64,000 bases of DNA from positions 6,825,001 through 6,889,000 of the forward strand of contig NC_080045.1 of assembly GCF_012489685.1 (NCBI RefSeq). Direction: 5' to 3'. The notes beneath the pieces are model-generated. The model saw nothing but the letters and a program-made list of their open reading frames with translations. It did no database searches and was not told where the DNA came from. Both the position numbers and the translations under genes were made by a program. This document shows positions 46,032-57,300 of the stretch, piece by piece (the stretch's first letter is position 1; every line of letters starts with the position of its first letter). The DNA is from Lotus japonicus. Taxonomy: Eukaryota > Streptophyta > Magnoliopsida > Fabales > Fabaceae.

Positions 46032-46597
46032 CAGGGGTGTATCTAGGGAGGGGCTGGTAAGGGCTATCGCCACCCAAGAATTTTGAAATCTTCACTAACT
46101 ATAGGTATTTTTTCGAGCTAGAAAAAAATAATTTGCCGTTCCAACCGGACGTACATTATCATTCAGATATTTCTCGATATCCTCCTAATTTAGGAAAAAA
46201 TTTCACTTCATTCAAGTTTTACCAGAAGTTAGTTGAAACTGGAAAAACAACAATATTTCCACTTAACTTGTTGATAGATTGATACGCCTTGTTTGACACT
46301 TTCTGTTTCAACATCATCTACAACGATATTTTTCTGTAATAAAAGTTGCATGTTAAGACTCGGTTTCGCAATTAAATTAAAGATGGTCTTCTTATAAATT
46401 TATTAGTTGTATATATCGAGAGAGAAATTGCTGAAAAAATATATGTTGATACAATAATAGATAAATTTAGTACTATGAAACAATGAAGAGTTGCATTTAA
46501 ATAATTTATTATTATTCAAAGTTTATATAATAGTCAATGAAGATTTTTTTAGTCTTATATTTCGCCCCCCAATAAGAAATTTTTTGATACGCCCCTA
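46032..46597 (+). mobile_element. Decayed hAT-type element, second copy
   Basis: Ends CAGGGGTGTATCTAGG and TTGATACGCCCCTA are inverted repeats matching the copy at 26751-27608. Flanks CCTTCAAA (46024-46031) and CCTCCAAA (46598-46605) are an 8-bp duplication with one change. The inside resembles a hAT transposase C-terminus (LVVYIEREIAE-like, broken by stops) and is shorter than the other copy, so each has its own deletions. Confidence 0.75.
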
Positions 46598-46731
46598 CCT
46601 CCAAATGTCCAATTATGAGTATGAGAATGTGTGTTACAAGTCTCACATGAATTCGTCATATAACATAAATAGAAATATATTCACTCTCAACTCTTGAGCT
46701 AACTTTTAAGTTGATTTAGTTATATTGATAG

Positions 46732-47109
46732 TGTTCTGTACTAGGGCAAGCTTACGTAAAAGAATGACAGAAAGTAAACCCTAGCAGAGCACTAAAATAG
46801 CAAAACTACCATAAAAGGAATATTCTCATTAATGCTAAAAAAGTTGGTTTCGTACAAGTGGATGACCTCCCCTTTTATAGAGGGGGTGGTCATGATATGG
46901 ATCTTTCCTATATTTGGGCCTGACAATCAGGGCCCAAATCCCTGTACATATAAGACAAATCCAAAGGAATCTTCCAGCTGGCTTGTGGGTCCATCATCTA
47001 AGGGAGGGCAATGAAGCTCGTTGTGTCGCACTTCCCGCCATGGCTATCTTCAATGGTTTATTGTTTATTTTGGGCGGGACATAATCTTCTTTATGTCCCG
47101 CCCAGTCCA
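46732..47109 (-). repeat. Gypsy 3' LTR
   Basis: TGTTCTGTACTAGGG... to ...CGCCCAGTCCA (plus strand). On the minus strand it has a TATA box CTATAAAAGGGG (about 46872-46885). A 13-bp-stem hairpin GGGCGGGACATAA / TTATGTCCCGCCC lies at 47072-47104, next to the outer LTR end. A polypurine tract with TTGGGGGCATG precedes it at about 47110-47120. Confidence 0.95.
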
Positions 47110-47473
47110 CATGCCCCCAAGACATGAGACTCGAGTAATGAGTCGAAATGTCTTCATCATGTTACCTAGTAGTTCGCCTCTATTGTTTATTCGTTCATCG
47201 CCATTTTACTTTCGTTGTTACATCGCCATTTTCACGCTTCGCCACCTTTGTTGCCGTTTCAAAGATATGTCGCCATTAGTTATAACCGTCAATCACGTCT
47301 TTTCAACTGACGCACGTATCCTTGTTTTCCGGGATTTCGTCATCATTTGTTATAAATGCAATTTTCAGTTGTGCGTCTCGAGGAGTAATGTCTTTTCGCT
47401 TCCTACCTTTTCGAATTTCAAATCCCACAATCCCACGATCTTCCCCCACTCATTCTCTCTCCTCCTTTCTCTC

Positions 47474-47480
47474 TATAAAA
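47474..47480 (+). promoter_or_regulatory. TATA box of the antisense gene
   Basis: TATAAAA in the context CTCTCTATAAAAACCC on the plus strand. From there to the ATG at 47790 no other ATG occurs, and the leader is pyrimidine-rich (CTTCTTTCTTCTTTT repeats at 47700-47789). That combination is what a functional pol II core promoter with a clean leader would look like. Confidence 0.65.
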
Positions 47481-47789
47481 ACCCTTTTTCACTTTTCATT
47501 TTTCACTTTCTTAAAACTTTTGTTCTGAAAACCTTTTCACCGCAGCTTTCATTCTCTTCTTTGAACTCCGGTGAACCTTTTCTTCCTCCGGCCGTCGTCA
47601 TTGCGCGGTGCTCCCCTATCGCCGACATTCTCCTTTCTCAAATCCACAGTTCTTCCCCTGGTTAGTTTTTCTCTTTCCTGAGATTCTTCGTTTACTTCTT
47701 TTTTCTCTGACTCTGTTCATCTTCTTTCTTCTTTTGACTCTGTTCATCTTCTTTTTACTTTTAGTTTGTTCATCTTCTTTCTTCTTTTT

Positions 47790-49924
47790 ATGAAACTGCT
47801 TCGCATGTCTTTACCAAACGCTAGCCTTTCTTCCCTAGAACTTTCTTCACCCTCCACGGAGGAGGAAGTTGTCGCCCCCTCTATAATTGAAATTCACTCC
47901 TCGCCTTCTACCCATGATGATTCCGGTCCCGCCGGCTCTGTAGACTCAATTCTCTCCTCTAATGGAGATTTGTCTTCACCTGAATGGCGCTCTGACGTGC
48001 ATTTAGTTGAAGATAAATGTCTGTTGCGTTCTATCTGGAGCAGCGTTGGGAGCATTAATTCGCTTCGAATATCTGCTCAAGGGTTCACGAAGATAAATCC
48101 CGCCACCTCGAATAATGAAGATCATCTGTTAAATGTCCTCCCATGTGGCGAAGATGATTGTGTTCTGTTGCGTAAAGAACCAGCCGATGAATCGCCCGAT
48201 TTCTTCTTTGTTTATGGCTATTTCTTCTTAGACTTGAACATCAAACTTCCTTTCTCGCCGTTTATATGTCACGTTCTTTCTTTTCTGAATGTGGCGCCTT
48301 GCCAACTCCAGCCCAACGCCTGGGGTTTTCTCCGCTGCTTTGAAATTCTTTGTGAACACTTGAGTTTCACTCCAACCTATCCTTTGTTCTTCCTTTTCTA
48401 TAAATCAGTCACCACTAAACCTACTTCTGTGAAATGGGTTCCACTTTTAGCCCGTAAGAACATGAGTCGGTTTACCGCCCTTAAAAGCCATTACAAAGTA
48501 TGGCAGAAAAAATACTTTAAAGTTATGGAGTCGCCCGAAATAAAGAACTTGTTCCGAGATTCCGACAATAACCCCCTCTTCCCTTTTTACTGGACAAAGA
48601 ACCCTCGCCGAAAGATATCCGTTTCATACGACGCCTTGGATGAATCTGAACAAGGCGTCGCCGATTACCTCCGCACACTACCTGTAATTTCCGGTCACGA
48701 CTTGATTGAGGCGTCAAAATCCGGCACTTTAAATCAATTTTTTAGTAAGTTCATAATCTTTGCACGTAACTTGTTTTTCTTTTTGTTCATGTATCTCGTC
48801 TAATTGGTGTTTTCCATACAGCTACGATGGGAAAAAGCAAGGTTGACGCGAACCCAATCAAGATGAAGGAGTACCTCGCCCAGTCTGCTGCGGCGGCAAA
48901 GAAGAGGGCCGCCGAAACTGAGCAAAAGAAGAAGAATGAAGGTACTTCGGGTTCTGACAACGTCAGGGACCCTAAACGTCAAAAAACTTCAAGTGCTGCT
49001 GGTGGTAGGCCTCTCCACCAATCGACTCTCGATCCAAGAAGTCATCCGGCTGAGAAAAAGAAGGGACATGACAATGTCCCGCCCCCTCAACAAGATTCAA
49101 GCGCGCTAATCAACCGCCCACCAACTCCATTTAACCAAGCTGGCCCTAGCTCAGCCATTGGTGGCGAGGCTCCTCCCTCCTTGCTGAACTTGTCGGATCC
49201 TCACTTCAATGGGCTGGAATTCATGACCCGTACTTTTGACAACCGGATTCACAAGGACGTTTCCGGTCAAGGCCCCCCCAACATTGCTTCCGTGGCGATC
49301 CATCACGCGCTTTCTGCTGCCAGTACTGTGGCGGGGATGGCTCAGTGCGTGAAGGAGTTGATATCGGCCAAGAACCGTTTTGAGAAGAAGGCAGCTGATT
49401 ACAAGACAACCTATGAGCGGGCTAAAACTGATGCTGAGACTGCCAACAAAAAGCTGAAATCTGCTGAGGAGAAGTGTGCTAAGTTAACTGAAGACTTGGC
49501 TGCTTCGGACCTGCTTCTTCAAAAGACCAAGTCTCTTAAAGAAGCCATAAATGACAAGCACACTGCCATTCAAGCCAAATATCAAAAGTTGGAAAAGAAA
49601 TATGATCGCCTGAATGCTTCCATCATAGGGCGTGCTTCTCTCCAATATGCTCAAGGCTTTCTGGCGGCCAAAGAGCAGATCAGTGTGGTTGAGCCGGGCT
49701 TTGATCTTTCCCGCATTGGGTGGCTGAAGGAGATCAAGGATGGTCAAGTAGTTGGTGATGATGACATTAGCCTCGACCTCCTTCTCCAATTCGATGATGA
49801 GAGTGAGCCTGAAGAAGATGGCGAGGATGGGAACGAGCAGCACAGGAATGAGGATCAAGAGAAGGAAGATCCTCAAGCTGGGACAAGCCAGGGCAACAAC
49901 GCCAACAACGAGAACCTGGCTTGA
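47790..49924 (+). CDS. Antisense extra ORF (aORF) of the Tat-type retrotransposon
   Basis: Two exons, 47790-48744 and 48822-49924, with a 77-bp intron (GTAAGT...TTCCATACAG), join in frame to 685 aa. It is antisense to gag-pol. Residues about 90-320 (WRSDVHLVED, FFFVYGYFFLDLNIKLPFSPF, PNAWGFLRCFEILC, WVPLLARKNMSRF) resemble the 'putative gypsy-type transposon' domain (Transposase_28, PF04195) from memory. Exon 2 starts TTMGKSK and is Lys/Ala-rich, with a Pro/Ser linker, a long coiled-coil-like segment at about 500-580 (AKNRFEKKAADYKTTYERAK onward) and an acidic tail DDESEPEEDGED. No catalytic residues are obvious. The frame is completely open, in contrast to pol. Function is unknown. Confidence 0.85.
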
Positions 49925-50017
49925 ATTTGTTTTTATTTTATGAAGTTGAAATTTTTCTTTGGGCATTGCCCTGTCTTTTATTTTCATTCCAAATCATGTA
50001 TGGGCGTCGCCCCCTTT

Positions 50018-52470
50018 TGTAACACCCCACTTTTCGTTATTAGGTTATTTATTATTTTATCTTAATTATTATTATGCTATATGGTAATTTGATGAATTAT
50101 GTGATTATAATTTAAATCTCATGTGATATAGAATAAGATTTAGATAAATAAGTTTGTTAGGTTTTTGTGTGAGTAATTGAGAGTGGGGCCCATTAGTATG
50201 CCTATTTAAGGGATATGAGTGAATTAGAAAGAGAGAAATCAGAATTTGAGAATTGGAGAAGTTAGCAGAGGAGAAGAAAAGAAGCGTGAAAGAGAGAAGG
50301 GGAGAAAAGAGAAGAAAAAACCAAGAATTTGATCTTCAAGAGGTAAGGGTTTGAATTTATCTTGTATAATTGTAGAATAACAGAGGTTGAGTTTAACATG
50401 AAGGAACCCTCATCTTTTTTGAAAATTCAGAACTGAGAGACTGTGTTGAGTGTTAACATGTGGTGAGAAAAATTGATTTTGAGCGAAATTGAGGTTCCGG
50501 GGAAAATTGGGTTCTGTTATGTTTTGCCCGCAGATACCCTAACAGTCTGTGTTGTAGAGAGCATAACTCTCTCTACAGAATTCCAAATTGAGTGAAACCA
50601 ATTTTGTATGAAAGCTAACTCATAGGGCTATGTTGGGTAATATTTTCATAATTTTTCGATTGCTGGTTCAATACCAGAATCATTTGCAAGTTTATTCTGT
50701 TTCTGCCCGCAGACACCCTAGCAGTCTGTGTTGCAGAGAGCATAACTCTCTCTAAAGAATTCCGAATTGAGTGAAACTAATTTTGTATGAAAGCTAACTC
50801 ATAGGGTTATATTGGGTAATATTTTCATAATTTTTGGATTGCTGGTTCAATACCAGAATTATCTGCAAGTTCACTCTGTTTTGCTCGCAGACACCCTAGC
50901 AGCCTGTGTTATAGAGAGCATAACTCTCTCTACAGAATTCCGAATTGAGTGAAACCAATTTTGTATGAAAGCTAACTCATAGGGCTATATTGGGTAATAT
51001 TATCATAATTTTTAGATTGCTGGTTCAATACCAGAATTATCTGCAAGTTCACTCTGTTTCTGCTCGCAGAAACCCTAACAGCCTGTGCTGTAGAGACCAT
51101 AACTCTCTCTACAGAATTCCAAATTGGGTGAAACCAATTTTATATGAAAGCTAACGTATAAGGCTATGTTTGGTAAAATTTTCATAATTTTTGGACTGCT
51201 CATTTAGTACCAGGATTATATGCAAGTTTGCTATGTTTCTGCTTATTTCTGAGATTGATTCTGAAACTGATTCTAGTAATTGATATGAGACATTTGATGA
51301 TTTTGTGTTGCTATTTTGTCAGTGGAATAGTGAATGATTTGATAATTGTATTGAAGTGTTATTTTGTGCAATTTTGGTGTGATTTCCGTTATGGAATTTG
51401 GTGAGAAAATATGTTATATATTTGGGGCTGGAGTGGTCTCAAATTGCATGTTTTAATTTATGAGTTTTTGCACGAAATACACTTCATTTAGTCAAGAGGC
51501 AACGTGTCGGTTTTCATCGGAAAACTGAGGTTTGTCCCAGAACTGGCGTGGTTCTGGAAGTCTGGAGTGGACTTCATTGGTGGTTAACTGTCTGGAGTGG
51601 ACGCGGTGATACCGCTAAGGTTAACAATTGGTACCACATGCATACATTAGAGTCTCACACACTAAGTTTCACGTTTTCAGTGGTTTTATGTGTTTGGTGA
51701 TTTGTTGGTGAATTGTTTTGCTGTTGTGGTAAAGTCGAATTATTATTTTTCTTTAAGCTTATAATTTTTCGAAACATTAATAAGAATTGTGAAACTGTCT
51801 TGAGAGAAAATATTATAATCACTCAGATTTTAAAGTAAAGGTGAAGAGTTTATAAAGCAGGATCTGAATTGTTTACTTGCTCTTTGTTATGTTATATTTT
51901 ATACAATGTAAGTTCTTACCCTTCTGTTGGAATGATGTTCTATGCGACATCGCTCAGGTACAGGAGGTAGAGATGTGGCTCATGAGGAGTAGCTTCGGAG
52001 AGTCTTAGCTTATGTTATTATTATTATTATTATAAAATAAGTGTCTTGCTCTGTAATGTAACACTGGTTAGATATTTTACGTTACTTTTACATTTATGTT
52101 GAGAGGATTTTATAATCTCTTCTTATGGAAGTTGTTGAATAATTTTCTAAATGATGGCGATGTCGTACTGTTGACGGCCCAAGTGCTTATGAAATTCAGT
52201 TCTGAGTATGATGAATTTTATTGGAATATCATGGAAGATAAACCTATTTAAATAAGTGATTTTATGCATCTTAGGATTATCTGACTGGTTTAGAAATTTC
52301 ATTGGCAGGAATAATTCATTCTTTGAAAAGCATATGAACTTATAAATTTTCAAACACAATCAGTGTTAATTTTAATGAGTTTTCGTGAAGAAGTGTAATA
52401 CTCCCTTGATATGTTTTTAAACTCTGATAAACGTTTTTAAATAAAACAATGGGAAAAAGGGGGTGTTACA
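50018..52470 (+). mobile_element. Solo LTR (2.45 kb) between aORF and pol
   Basis: TGTAACACCCC at the left and GGGGGTGTTACA at the right, flanked by CCTTT (50013-50017 and 52471-52475). A TATTTAAG TATA-like word at about 50200 suggests plus orientation. The inverted TGTAACACCCC ends and the absence of gag/pol fit a solo LTR or an LTR-only derivative. It holds four tandem ~178-bp units (50528-51240). A frame at 52147-52359 is chance. Confidence 0.8.
50528..51240 (+). repeat. Four tandem units of ~178 bp inside the solo LTR
   Basis: Units begin with CCCGCAGATACCCTAACAGT-type sequence at about 50528, 50707, 50884 and 51063. Each repeats CTGTGTTGTAGAGAGCATAA, GAATTCCRAATTGAGTGAAA, TTTTGTATGAAAGCTAAC and CTGGTTCAATACCAG. 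The last unit is the most diverged. Confidence 0.9.
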
Positions 52471-52861
52471 CCTTTTCCCTACTTTAAATGGATATCATTT
52501 TAAGTTCATTCGTTGTTTTAGTTGTTTCCAACTTTCGTTGTTACTTTGGTTTACATACCTTAGCCGATTTTTCGACGAGGCTTGGTTTCTAGTGGCCACT
52601 AGAATTGCCAAGGCTTTTAACTTTTGAGGGCGATACTTATTCCGAAAGGTTTACTCGCGGTATTGCATACCTTGATACGATTTGCATTGCATGAACTCGT
52701 AATATAAATTAAAAAATATATGCAATTCTGTTGAAATGATCTTTTCATTAATTTTCTTTCGTATGGGAACAATTGTCCCTTCATTACAAATGTCGCCTCA
52801 TTAAAAACCTTTCCAAAGAAAGGGAAAAAGAGTGCGACTTCATTTACATTGGTTGTTTCTA

Positions 52862-54367
52862 TTAACTAAAATACTGCTTTAGATGAGAGGCGTTCCATGT
52901 TCGTGGAACCTTTTGACCATTTAGTTGTTCCAACTTATAAGCTCCTCCTCCAACATCGCCAATAATCCTGTAAGGCCCGCCCCAGTTGGGTGAAAGTTTG
53001 TTGTGTTTATCGGGTATTGTATTTTTTCGGAGCACTAAGTCTCCTACCCTCATTTTTCTTGGCACTACTTTCGTTGAGAATTTTCTTGCCACCTTCACTT
53101 TTCCCGCCTCATTTCTTATGTGAGCCTCTCGTTGTTCCTCGGGCAGCATGATTAGATTTGCTATTAAGTTTTCTCCGTTGTCATTCTCATTAAACCGAGC
53201 CACTCGCCAACTTTGGTTTTCAATTTCCACAGGGAGCATGGCGTCAGTCCCATAAGTTAAACGATACGGGGTTTCCTTTGTGCTTGACTGTTCAGTGGTG
53301 TTGTATGCCCAAAGAACGCCTGGTAGTTCCTCCGCCCAAAGCCCTTTTGCTTCATCCAGTTTCTTCTTTAAACCTTTCAGGATAACCTTGTTAGCCGATT
53401 CAGCCTGCCCATTGGTCTGTGAATGTTCTACAGAGGCAAATCGCATCTCGATTCCCATTTCTGTACAAAATTCTCGGGTAACACTACTTGTGAATTGTGT
53501 TCCGTTATCCATTACTAATGCCATGGGGACCCCAAATCTACAAACAATCCTTCGCCACAAGAAGCTCCTGACCTTGGCGGCCGTGATAGTTGCCACTGCC
53601 TCAGCTTCTATCCACTTAGTGAAGTAATCAACCGCCACGATGATGTACTTCATTTGTGCCTTCGCCACAGGGAATGGTCCTAAGATATCAGTCCCCCACA
53701 TGGCGAACGGCCAAGGCGCCATCATGGTTGTAAATTCTTCTGGTGGAGCCTTGTGTAGGTCAGAAAAGACTTGACATTTTTCACATTTCTTAACATACTC
53801 CAAACAATCCTTCTTCATCGTTGACCAATAGAATCCTGCTCTTATCACCTTAACTGCCAAGGATCGCCCGCCGATATGACTAGAACACACACCTTCGTGG
53901 ACTTCCGCCATTATTCCGAGGGCGTCCTTGATATCGACACATTTGAGCATAGGAGACATGATTCCTCGCCGATACAACTCACCATCCACCAGTGTGTAGA
54001 AACTGGCTTCCCTGCGTTTTGTTCTCGTGTTCAAATCATCCTCCTTTGGTGGATTCTCTAAGAAGGTCTTAATCGATTCCATCCAAGATAGCTCGCCCTC
54101 ACTGACTGACTTTACAGCTTTCAACTTTATTTCTACCAAATCAATGCTCGGGCGAGGCAGGGTTTCCTGAATGACTGTCTGGTAGTTGCCCAATCTCCCT
54201 GTGCTTGCCAATTTTGCCAACACATCAGCCCTCTCATTTTGTCCCCTCGGGACATGTTCGATTTTGATTTCTTTGACCTCCATCATCAATCTGCGCACCA
54301 CTTCTAAATATTTGGACAGTTGCGGATCCTTCACTTGGTATTCACCTTTCACTTGTTTAACCACTAA
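52862..54367 (-). pseudogene. Gypsy pol: end of RNase H and integrase
   Basis: Continues the polyprotein frame after the TAG at 54368-54370. It starts LVVKQVKGEYQVKD (RNase H end), then the integrase zinc region SSHIGGRSLAVKVIRAGFYW...CEKCQ, and the core with D (WGTDILGPFPVAK), D (LVMDNGTQFTS) and E (NGQAESANKVI). A C-terminal GPYRI-type motif (NWGGPYRIIGDVGGGAYKLE) and ASHLKQYFS end the protein with a normal stop. All integrase landmarks are intact. Confidence 0.93.
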
Positions 54368-57300
54368 CTACGAATCTCCTTTGATAAATAACTTCTGGAC
54401 TCCCAACTCAATGGCCAGCCTTAAGCCGGCAATCAGAGCCTCGTACTCAGATTGATTATTGCTCGCCTTGAACTCGAACTTGAGAGACTGTTCAATGATC
54501 ATTTTATCTGGACTTTCAATTGTTATTCCCGCCCCACTTCCAGTGTTATTAGAGGATCCATCCACAGACAGGACCCATTCTCCTTGAGTCTTTTCTCCTT
54601 CAGTGGGTGTTAATTCCGCCACGAAGTCAATTAAACTCTGGATTGTGACTTGGCCCCTTGGCTCATATTGTATGTCATATTCTGATAACTCAACTGACCA
54701 GCTAACCAATCGCCCTGATAAATCAGGCTTCTGAAGTACTTGCCTTAAGGGAACATCAGTTTTAACTTTGACTTGGAAACTTTGGAAGTAAGGTCTGAGG
54801 CGCCTTGCAGTTTTCAGAATTGCCAAAGCCGCCTTTTCAATTTTTTGGTACCGCAATTCTGCCCCCTGTAAAGTATGGCTCACGAAATATATAACTTTCT
54901 GCTTTTTTCCTTCTTCCTGGAGCAACACCGTACTTACCGCCTTGTCAGTAACCGCTAAATAGAGCACTAATGGAACGCCTGGTGTTGGCTTGGAGAGTAC
55001 TGGTAATGTGGCCAATGTTTCTTTCAATTTGGTAAAAGCTTGTTCGCATTCCTCTGTCCACTGAAACTTTGAATTCTTTTTTAAACATGTGAAGAACGGG
55101 GCCGCTTTGTCACCCGCCATTGGCAAGAAACGTGACAAGGCGGCCATTCGCCCTGTCAAACGTTGTACCTCCTTTACACTTGTTGGGCTTTTCATCTCCA
55201 AGATCGCCCTTCCCTTATCAGGGTTCACTTCTATTCCTCTTGATGTTAACATAAATCCCAAGAACTTTCCTCCCTGGATCCCAAAAGAACACTTCTCAGG
55301 ATTCAACTTCATTTGATATGTTCTTAACTGAGTAAACGCTTCTTTGAGATCACCCCCATGATCACTAGCCCTGGCGGACTTTACGATCATGTCGTCCACA
55401 TACACCTCCATATTCCTGCCTACTTGTTTTGAAAAAATTTTATCCATAAGCCGTTGGTACGTAGCTCCTGCATTCTTCAAACCAAAAGGCATTGTCTTGT
55501 AACAATAGTTCGCCTGATTGGTCATAAATGCTGTACTTTCTTCATCCGAGGGGTGCATCATAATCTGATTATAGCCCGAATAAGCGTCCATGAGACTTAA
55601 AAGTTCATTCCCTGAAGCTCCATCCACAAGCTTATCAACATTGGGAAGTGGGTACGAATCTTTGGGACACATTTTGTTCAGGCTTGTGTAGTCCGTGCAT
55701 ATTCGCCATTTCCCATTGGCCTTCTTGACCATTACAACATTGGCGAGCCACGTTGGGTACTGTACCTCACGGATGAAGCGGGCCTTGACCAATTTTTCAG
55801 TCTCTAATTGTACAGCCTTGTTCTTTTCTTCACTCATTCTTCGCCTTGGTTGGATGACTGGAGTCGCCCCTGGTCGTATGGCTAGTTTGTGAGTGATCAC
55901 CTTGGGATCAATCCCTGGTACATCATTGATGGTCCATGCGAAGAGATCTAGATTATCACCCAGAAGGGTGATTAGTCTTTCCTCTTGTTCTGCTGTCAAA
56001 CTACTGCCAATCTTTAGAAGCTTGTCCTTGACTTGCACCTGCTTGGTTTCTTCCAGAGGTTGTGGGCGAAAATCGTCAGCATCGTCTCTTGGGTCCAAGC
56101 TAAATCCTTCTTGTGGGAAGATTTCTGTAATTCGATGGCTCTCCTTGGCGGCCTTTCGCCCATAGAGCGCCACGCTTCTCAAATAGCATTCCCTTGCTGC
56201 ATTCTGGTCTACACGCAATATCCCGACCTTCCCGTTGCAGGCGGGATATTTAACAGTTAAATGAGCAGTTGAGATGACCGCGCAGACCTTGTTGAGGGTG
56301 TCTCGCCCCAAGAGTACATTGTAATTGGCTCTACACGCCAATACTAAGTACTTTACTTGAAATTTCTTGACAAACTCTCCTTCTCCAAAGGCAGTCGGAA
56401 TTTCGACGTATCCCCGCACACTGACACGGTCCCCTGTGAATCCCACCAAAGTTCCCTTGTATGGTTTCAAATCTGATTCCTTTAATCCCAGGCGATCAAA
56501 GGCGTCTCCGTAGATGATATCCGCCGAAGATCCCTGGTCTAAGAATACTTTCTTTGTCACATAATTGTTAACCCTGATTGTCACCACAATTGGATCGTTG
56601 TCATGAGGAATTACATGCGCGAAATCCTGAGGGGTAAATATAATAGGGGAATGATTCACCCAACACTCGCCTTCGTTCGACTCCTGTACTGAGTGTACTG
56701 CCGCCACGTAGCGTTTTCTAGCCTTACTTGAAATTGCACCCCCGCCAAATCCTCCTGCAATAGATGAGCATTCCCCAACAGGATCGCCCAACTCTTCAAC
56801 TATCTCTTTACCTTTGCCTTTGTCTCCTTGAGTGATCTTAGCTACCTCCGGCGCTGCTGTGTCTTTAACAAAGTTTGCCAAATGGCCAGCTTTAATCAAG
56901 CGATCAATTTCCCGCCTTAAATTCCAACAATTATCTGTCGTATGCCCCAACGCCTTGTGGTACTCGCACCACCTATTGGTGTCCACGTTAGCTGGCGGCC
57001 GCCGTGGTGGTGGTGGATACTGCACAACGTTGGTCTGCCCAACTGCCCTTAAAATGGTACTTAAGGGTGCATTCAACTTAGTAAGTGGAACTGGTGTGGG
57101 CGAAGCACCCTGCTGACCAGTTATGGCTGCAGTGGGACCTTGTGAATTTCTGTGCCATGTATTTTGAAAACCAGGTTTAGAGTTTTGGTATGGTCCCGGT
57201 CTTGGTACACGGGGGGTTTGCGCTACCCTGGTTTCCTTCCCCGCCTTGGATTTTTCCTGTGAAACACCGCCAGTCTGAGACTGTTTGCGTCCTTCCTCTC

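Noticed and set aside
47021..47665. 214-codon plus-strand frame between the gypsy LTR and the aORF
   Set aside because: Spans the LTR edge and the TATA box of the aORF; composition is low-complexity F/S-rich and it has no recognisable domain.
49484..49987. 167-codon minus-strand frame
   Set aside because: Shadow of aORF exon 2 coiled-coil codons; no pol similarity.
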